Positions 55,899-61,691 of a stretch of DNA of 61,691 nt are shown here, in pieces; position 1 is the first letter of the stretch; every line of letters starts with the position of its first letter. Origin of the DNA: Pectobacterium polonicum (GTDB taxonomy: Bacteria; Pseudomonadota; Gammaproteobacteria; Enterobacterales; Enterobacteriaceae); NCBI RefSeq assembly GCF_005497185.1, contig NZ_RJTN01000025.1:1-61691 (forward strand), written 5' to 3'. The position numbers and the translations under genes were made by a program. The notes below the pieces were generated by a model. The model did no database searches. It saw only the letters and a list, made by a program, of their open reading frames with translations, and was not told the DNA's origin.

Positions 55899-56912
55899 CT
55901 AAGAACACCTTATAACGACCTTCCCAAAGTGAGATCGGCTATCAAGATAGGCAAAAGCCTGCTTCGCTTCCTCAAAGTCAAAAACACGGTCAATAATAGG
56001 TTTGATATCAGCCATTGCGATGGCGCGTGAGAGATCCTTAAGTGCTTCACGGCTGCCAACCGAAATGTGCCGTAGTGTCGCACCACTCATAAACATATCG
56101 ATGTAATCAACGCCCGTGCCTCCAGAACTTACGAAACCGATAAGAGCAATGTCGCCACCGGGACGGATTGCGCGTAAGCTTTCGGCTATTGTGCCTGGAC
56201 CACCCACTTCCACAATACGATCCACACCTTGTCCGTTAGACAAGGCCCGCACGCGATCGCCCCAACGCAGTTCCTCACGGTAGTTAACCACATGCTCGGC
56301 TCCGAGCTCACGCAAACGCTCAGCTTTCTCTGCACTGGATGTCGTCGCAATAACAGAAGCCCCAACGGCCTTGGCAAGCTGGAGTGCAAAGATAGAGACA
56401 CCACCGGTTCCCTGGATGAGCACCGTATCACCAGAGCGAACGGGAGAACCGTCAGTCAGCGCACTCCATGCTGTTAACGCAGCACAAGGCAATGTAGAAG
56501 CCTCCTCGTAGGAAAGGTTATCTGGTATACGAACGAGTGACTCCTGACTGACAACTTTCTGCTCAACCAGCCAACCATCAGACAAACTGCCATAGCCATA
56601 ATGAAAAAGATTTGTCGGCATCTGCCCCGCAAACCAACGAGGGTGGAACGCCCCCATGACCCGATCTCCGACGTTAAAATAATCAACGCCCGGCCCTACG
56701 GCAATCACTTCGCCGGCCCCGTCGCTTGTGGGGATCAATCCCTTTAAATGGGGGGCGGGATACTGACCGCGCAGGATTGCAATATCTCTAAAATTCAGTG
56801 ATACCGCATGAACGCGAACTAATACCTCACCTTGTTGTGGCTGTGTGACATTCTCACTCTGTACATGTAGGTCATCAATACTTGTGAAATTATCTAAACG
56901 ATATGCTTTCAT
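55899..56912 (-). CDS. Zinc-less MDR-family NAD(P)H oxidoreductase
   Basis: 337 residues, medium-chain dehydrogenase/reductase. N-terminal GroES-like domain (residues 25-140) lacks the Cys/His zinc set of alcohol dehydrogenases, so it is quinone-reductase-like. Nucleotide-binding G-T-G-G-V-S-I-F-A near 169-177, and the C-terminal G-G-D-I-A-L-I-G region. Reduces quinones or enones. Divergent from an aldo/keto reductase across a gap with TTGCC direct repeats. Confidence 0.86.
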   Translation of the reverse strand: MKAYRLDNFTSIDDLHVQSENVTQPQQGEVLVRVHAVSLNFRDIAILRGQYPAPHLKGLIPTSDGAGEVIAVGPGVDYFNVGDRVMGAFHPRWFAGQMPTNLFHYGYGSLSDGWLVEQKVVSQESLVRIPDNLSYEEASTLPCAALTAWSALTDGSPVRSGDTVLIQGTGGVSIFALQLAKAVGASVIATTSSAEKAERLRELGAEHVVNYREELRWGDRVRALSNGQGVDRIVEVGGPGTIAESLRAIRPGGDIALIGFVSSGGTGVDYIDMFMSGATLRHISVGSREALKDLSRAIAMADIKPIIDRVFDFEEAKQAFAYLDSRSHFGKVVIRCS

Positions 56913-58221
<1,309 letters not shown>

Positions 58222-58267
58222 AAGCCACCGCTGCCTCACTCGACCATTGCAACGGTTGAATCCCTAT

Positions 58268-58297
58268 GTTGTGCTGCAAAAGATGTTGCAGCACAAC
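58268..58297. terminator. hairpin between aldo/keto reductase and azoreductase genes
   Basis: GTTGTGCTGCAA and its exact complement form a 12-bp stem with a 6-nt loop in the convergent gap. No T-run, so termination is likely but weaker. Confidence 0.6.
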
Positions 58298-58330
58298 GGT
58301 TTGTCTCAAACGCGATATACCCTAAAAATC

Positions 58331-59008
58331 TCAGACTCCGCGTGCCGCTAACAGCGTTTCCGCCAAATCTGTCGTACGCAATAGAGCACTCTGTAGGGAA
58401 TGAGATAAGGCTTCCCCACCTTCCGATTGATGTTCGATAGCAATACTATGAACTTCATTGATGCCAATAAAGCCCAGTGCCGTCTTTATCGCAGGATCAA
58501 GGTGATTCATATGAGCATACTCCCCGCCAGGATCCATTCCATGATCCCCGCGTGAAGACAGAAGTACAACCGGCAGTCTTCGTTCAGAAAAGGCCCCTGT
58601 AAAAGGATGCCCAGCAGCATCGGGAGTATAAAACAATGTCTGCCCCAACCGTACAATGTTATCGATCCACGCTTTCAAGCTAGACGGCATACCAAAATTG
58701 TACATAGGAACACCCAAAACCAGCACATCGGCCCACAGTAATTCATTGACCAGCTCATTACTTTTTTCCAACACGCGGGCAGTTTCTGCGGGATCAAGGC
58801 CCGATCCGAACGCAGCTTCAATCCATGAATGGTTCACATGGTCGGGTGGTTGCAGCCCTACATCACGATAGCGTACATGAGCCTCTGGCTGACGTGATAA
58901 CCAATGCTTCACGAAATCATGGGTAAGGCGGCGACTATAAGAACCGTGTAAATCAATCCCCCCTAAACCAGGGCGTGCACTGGCATCAATGTGCAGAATT
59001 TTTGTCAT
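58331..59008 (-). CDS. FMN-dependent NADH-azoreductase (AzoR-like)
   Basis: 225 residues, flavodoxin-like fold. Phosphate-loop region I-D-A-S-A-R-P then S-Y-S-R-R-L, P-M-Y-N-F-G-M-P-S near 100-108 that binds the flavin, and S-S-R-G near 150. Reduces quinones and azo compounds with NADH. An AAAGGAAT site precedes the ATG. Located between the aldo/keto reductase and another flavoprotein gene. Confidence 0.9.
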   Translation of the reverse strand: MTKILHIDASARPGLGGIDLHGSYSRRLTHDFVKHWLSRQPEAHVRYRDVGLQPPDHVNHSWIEAAFGSGLDPAETARVLEKSNELVNELLWADVLVLGVPMYNFGMPSSLKAWIDNIVRLGQTLFYTPDAAGHPFTGAFSERRLPVVLLSSRGDHGMDPGGEYAHMNHLDPAIKTALGFIGINEVHSIAIEHQSEGGEALSHSLQSALLRTTDLAETLLAARGV

Positions 59009-59249
59009 CTCTTTATTCCTTTCGATGAAATTAAATATTCAACAGTATCTCGCGATCAGAGTCATATTGGGTCAATTAACGTTTATTTATCGATAACAAA
59101 AAATCATTAATCTTCAAGGGGAATTAGTTCATTAGAAATAAACCTCCCTGTCTCTAAAAAAATTAATACAACCAACTAGTAGGAATGAGTGTTATAAAAT
59201 TCAACCAGTCCCATAATATATGGTTTGGTAATAAAACCGGCCCTCTATT

Positions 59250-59843
59250 TTAAGAAAAAACATGCGCCAGATGTTCTTTCAATCTTTCGATATCTTTGGT
59301 GATTTCTGGTGCTTTCATTACATCAAAACACGAAAATGACGACACCGGTTCGACGCCGCAAAATTTGTAGTTAGCCGTATTGTAAGCGAACACATCATCC
59401 ACCGACTTTCCGGTAAATAAGACCTGGCTACTGTCATCAAAGGCCTCTTTCGGGGCGTTCCACGTTAGCGAAAGCATGTACTGTTTACCCTGCATTTTCC
59501 CCCCCGTACCATATTGTCGACTTGGATCTTGTCGTGTTCTGCCATCATCCACCAGAAAACTCTGTTGCATAAGACCAGCAGTAAAGACTTCATCGACGTA
59601 CTTCTTGTAAATCCAGGGCGTACTGAACCAGTACACGGGAGATTGGGTAATAATGATGTCGGCCCAAAGATGTTTTTCAACTTCTTCATTGATGTCATAG
59701 CCTCGCTCAATATCAGTCAGCTTCACCGTGTAACCACGCTTTTCCATTTCCTCCAGAATCACGCCGACTAATGCTTTGTTTAAACTCCCTGACGAAATTC
59801 CTTCATAGAACTGATGTGCGTTGATGATCAATACGTTCTTCAT
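59250..59843 (-). CDS. MdaB-like NAD(P)H:quinone flavin reductase
   Basis: 197 residues, flavodoxin-fold NQO family: N-A-H-Q-F near 9-13 and G-S-L-N-K-A-L near 19-25, P-V-Y-W-F-S-T-P-W near 69-77, G-G-K-M-Q-G-K near 111-117. MdaB reduces quinones by two electrons, limiting radical formation. Divergent from the AraC gene across a TTGCC direct-repeat region. Confidence 0.87.
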   Translation of the reverse strand: MKNVLIINAHQFYEGISSGSLNKALVGVILEEMEKRGYTVKLTDIERGYDINEEVEKHLWADIIITQSPVYWFSTPWIYKKYVDEVFTAGLMQQSFLVDDGRTRQDPSRQYGTGGKMQGKQYMLSLTWNAPKEAFDDSSQVLFTGKSVDDVFAYNTANYKFCGVEPVSSFSCFDVMKAPEITKDIERLKEHLAHVFS

Positions 59844-59931
59844 AATATTTCCTGCATTTTATTGCTTTGAGATGTGTGCGAAAGACAGCAATTGTAGGCA
59901 GGTAGTATGGCTCGGTGAGTGAAACTCACGT

Positions 59932-59964
59932 TTGCCAGATATGATTAATTTTTTGCCTAATTCG
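59932..59964 (+). promoter_or_regulatory. 21-bp-spaced TTGCC direct repeats, candidate AraC site 2
   Basis: TTGCCAGATATG at 59932 and TTGCCTAATTCG at 59953, again 21 bp apart, between the MdaB-like and AraC genes. Matches site 1 in spacing and in the second half-site (TTGCCTAATTCR). Confidence 0.6.
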
Positions 59965-60062
59965 ATTAGCAGCTATCAATATCAGCAATATATTTACCCA
60001 ACGATGTTAGACTTTTTCATCACTGAACTCTCGGGAAAACCGTACGAAAATGGGAGGCAAAA

Positions 60063-60965
60063 ATGCTAACTCAAAACGGCAATGCAACATTGGCAGCGTT
60101 GGTAGCAGACATGGCAGATACTGACGGTGATTATGAAACGGCAATTCCCGCACTCTCACTTTATCGCAGAAGCGCCGCCACCTCTCCCATGCCTTGTATC
60201 TATGGACTGGGACTAGGCATCACCGTTCAGGGTGGGAAACGGGTAACACTCGGCGATAAAATCTTCGACTATGGGCCAGGGCAATCCCTTGTCACCTCGG
60301 TTGATTTACCGGTTGTCTCCTATGTCACTCAAGCCAGCACAGAAGAACCTTATCTAGGAATACGTCTGGATCTGGATGCTCGGCTTATCTCTCAACTGGT
60401 GGCCGATATGGATTTTTCCCATACAGCAAAAACATGCAGCACCAGTGCAATATCGGTAGTTAAACTTGATGAGAACCTTCTAGAGGCCATCTGTCGGCTC
60501 ATTCGGCTATTGAATGATCATACGCTACTTCCGCACATTGCCCCTTTGATTCAGCAGGAGATAACCGCGCGATTACTACACGGACAACATGGCCCAACAT
60601 TACGACACCTCGTCACGCTGGGGTCACCGGGGCAACAAATTGCCAAAGTCCTATCATGGCTGAAGCTCAATTTCACACAGGATCTATCGATGGAAGAATT
60701 GGCCGCCAAAGCGTATATGAGCCCTTCGGCCTTTCGTCAGCACTTTCGATCGCTAACTGATATGAGCCCGCTGCAATATTTAAAGAATTTGCGATTACAG
60801 GAAGCTCGACAGTTAATGATGAACGAAAGCCTTGATGCGAACAGCGCTGCCGTTCGTGTCGGATATGAAAGCGCATCCCAATTCAGCCGTGAATATACCC
60901 GACTTTTTGGTTCACCACCACTCCGTGACATGAAACAATTAAGGAAGTATTCCTCAAGTAAATAA
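60063..60965 (+). CDS. AraC-family regulator, YqhC-like
   Basis: 300 residues: N-terminal AraC_N domain (PF06719; I-T-V-Q-G-G-K-R-V near 57-65 and P-G-Q-S-L-V-T-S-V-D-L-P near 76-87) and a C-terminal double HTH (S-M-E-E-L-A-A-K-A-Y-M-S near 210 and R-V-G-Y-E-S-A-S-Q-F-S-R near 264). YqhC, with the same layout, activates aldehyde reductases in response to toxic aldehydes. Here the neighbours are reductases, which fits. GGGAGG precedes the start. Confidence 0.9.
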   Translation: MLTQNGNATLAALVADMADTDGDYETAIPALSLYRRSAATSPMPCIYGLGLGITVQGGKRVTLGDKIFDYGPGQSLVTSVDLPVVSYVTQASTEEPYLGIRLDLDARLISQLVADMDFSHTAKTCSTSAISVVKLDENLLEAICRLIRLLNDHTLLPHIAPLIQQEITARLLHGQHGPTLRHLVTLGSPGQQIAKVLSWLKLNFTQDLSMEELAAKAYMSPSAFRQHFRSLTDMSPLQYLKNLRLQEARQLMMNESLDANSAAVRVGYESASQFSREYTRLFGSPPLRDMKQLRKYSSSK

Positions 60966-61691
60966 AGTATGGATTAACCTCAATGTGTAGGTATTTACTA
61001 ACAACACGGTACCGAATTATATCGTGCGATTTTATTATTTAGGTTAATCAGCTCCATCTGAATAGAATACAGGATTTCAAAAGACTCCTGAGCTTGCCCC
61101 TTTCCGAAGGCAGGCCATTCCCTCATAATACGGATATTTTATTTTCATTGTCTGCACGCCATTTCGCCGTCTATTTCAAGTACAGATATATAATAGATAT
61201 ACGCCGAGCAACGTCAGAATTCCTGTTGATAACGAACGTAAGCAGCTCCGAACCCCATCGTAAACTTAGTCAACCTAAACAAGTGGAATAATCTCAAAAA
61301 TCCGATGATATTACTTATTTTTCATTTAATACCACTAGTGTGAAATTTCTTATAAAATACAATTTTAAAGCCAACAAAAAACACTGTAGCTAAAATTAAT
61401 AACAGAACCATAGCATCCGGATTGGTTATGAAATGGCCGTATGATTAGATGGGAATATTCCTATAAATGATATGATCTATCTTTCTTTTTCACTCTAAAA
61501 ATATAATCACAAGAAAAATAGCTATAAAATCAAAAGCAAAGAGATGCTCCCCCTCCCTCATTATAATGAAAATCCGTTGCTACCCCCCCCCCTAATATTT
61601 AGTTATAAAATTGTATATACCCAATAAACCTCAAGATGCAGGTTTGAGCACCTGAAAGCGATCGTGAATTCTGGATGTCAGCGAGTCCGCT
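60966..61691. other. AT-rich intergenic DNA at window end
   Basis: 726 bp without a credible gene; the frame 61094-61291 has no ribosome-binding site and is rejected. A poly-C run lies near 61583-61591. A possible repeat starts near 61615 and is cut by the window end. Confidence 0.5.
61615..61691 (+). repeat. possible YPAL-like repeat cut by window end
   Basis: ATACCCAATAAACCTCAAGATGCAG resembles the ATACCCGTAATACTTCAAGC.GCAG start of copy 3, with a similar start-to-core distance. The rest lies outside the window, so identity is uncertain. Confidence 0.35.

Noticed and set aside
59060..59100. TTGACCCAATATG on the minus strand upstream of the AzoR-like gene as a third AraC site
   Set aside because: It resembles one half-site, but no second TTGCC lies 21 bp away, so it does not meet the pattern.
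61094..61291. 65-residue frame near the window end
   Set aside because: No ribosome-binding site and no recognisable domain; the sequence looks non-coding.

Overview
The window looks like chromosome of a soft-rot enterobacterium, most likely Pectobacterium. This rests on recalled gene families, not a search: a secreted family-12 endoglucanase of the CelS type, Enterobacterales gene order (ybhL-moaEDCBA-ybhK-uvrB-bioDCFB/bioA, yohJK-cdd, gsiABCD, moeAB, mtfA-asnT), and dispersed palindromic repeats like those of Yersinia and Pectobacterium.

Layout. 1-650: AT-rich 3' end of a DsbC-like thiol-disulfide protein. 659-8881: ybhL, the moa operon with its molybdenum-cofactor riboswitch, ybhK, a membrane-anchored coiled-coil protein, a glyoxalase-fold protein and uvrB with a LexA-controlled promoter. 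8882-11540: a non-core insertion between uvrB and bioD, with long non-coding DNA, YPAL-like repeats and two AT-rich genes (a small Cys-rich exported protein and a DUF1835/DUF3658-like protein). 11541-16578: the divergent biotin operons around a BirA operator. 16856-21938: celS, yohJK, cdd, maeA. 21993-30578: the glutathione importer gsiABCD, moeAB and a nitroreductase. 30890-36327: a diguanylate cyclase and a GntR-lyase-DASS transporter unit of unknown substrate. 36414-39368: YqaE, then a TonB-dependent copper receptor with a DUF2946 partner. 39480-42513: orphan genes, an IS903-like remnant and an LprI-like protein.

42571-45167 is a tRNA/integration hot spot. It holds a decayed tRNA-Ser(CGA) at the serU position, mtfA, an intact tRNA-Asn with a strong promoter, and a P4-type integrase. 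Downstream lies accessory DNA: two near-identical XRE regulators, a Ner-like gene broken by a nonsense codon, an extra TatA, and two Tat-exported hydrolases with Cys at the nucleophile position. There is also a DUF1330 protein, a LysR regulator, a CusR/HprR-like two-component system and a DUF1471 protein, then an exported flavodoxin next to a DUF4405 membrane protein interrupted by an in-frame amber codon. The last 5.5 kb carry four oxidoreductases and a YqhC-like AraC regulator; 21-bp-spaced TTGCC direct repeats in both divergent promoter regions suggest a local reductase regulon.

Most promising for novelty: the Tat-linked envelope redox/hydrolase region (46.9-55.8 kb), the AraC-reductase regulon, the GntR-lyase-DASS unit with its perfect 16-bp-arm operator, the decayed serU, and the cassette inserted between uvrB and bioD.
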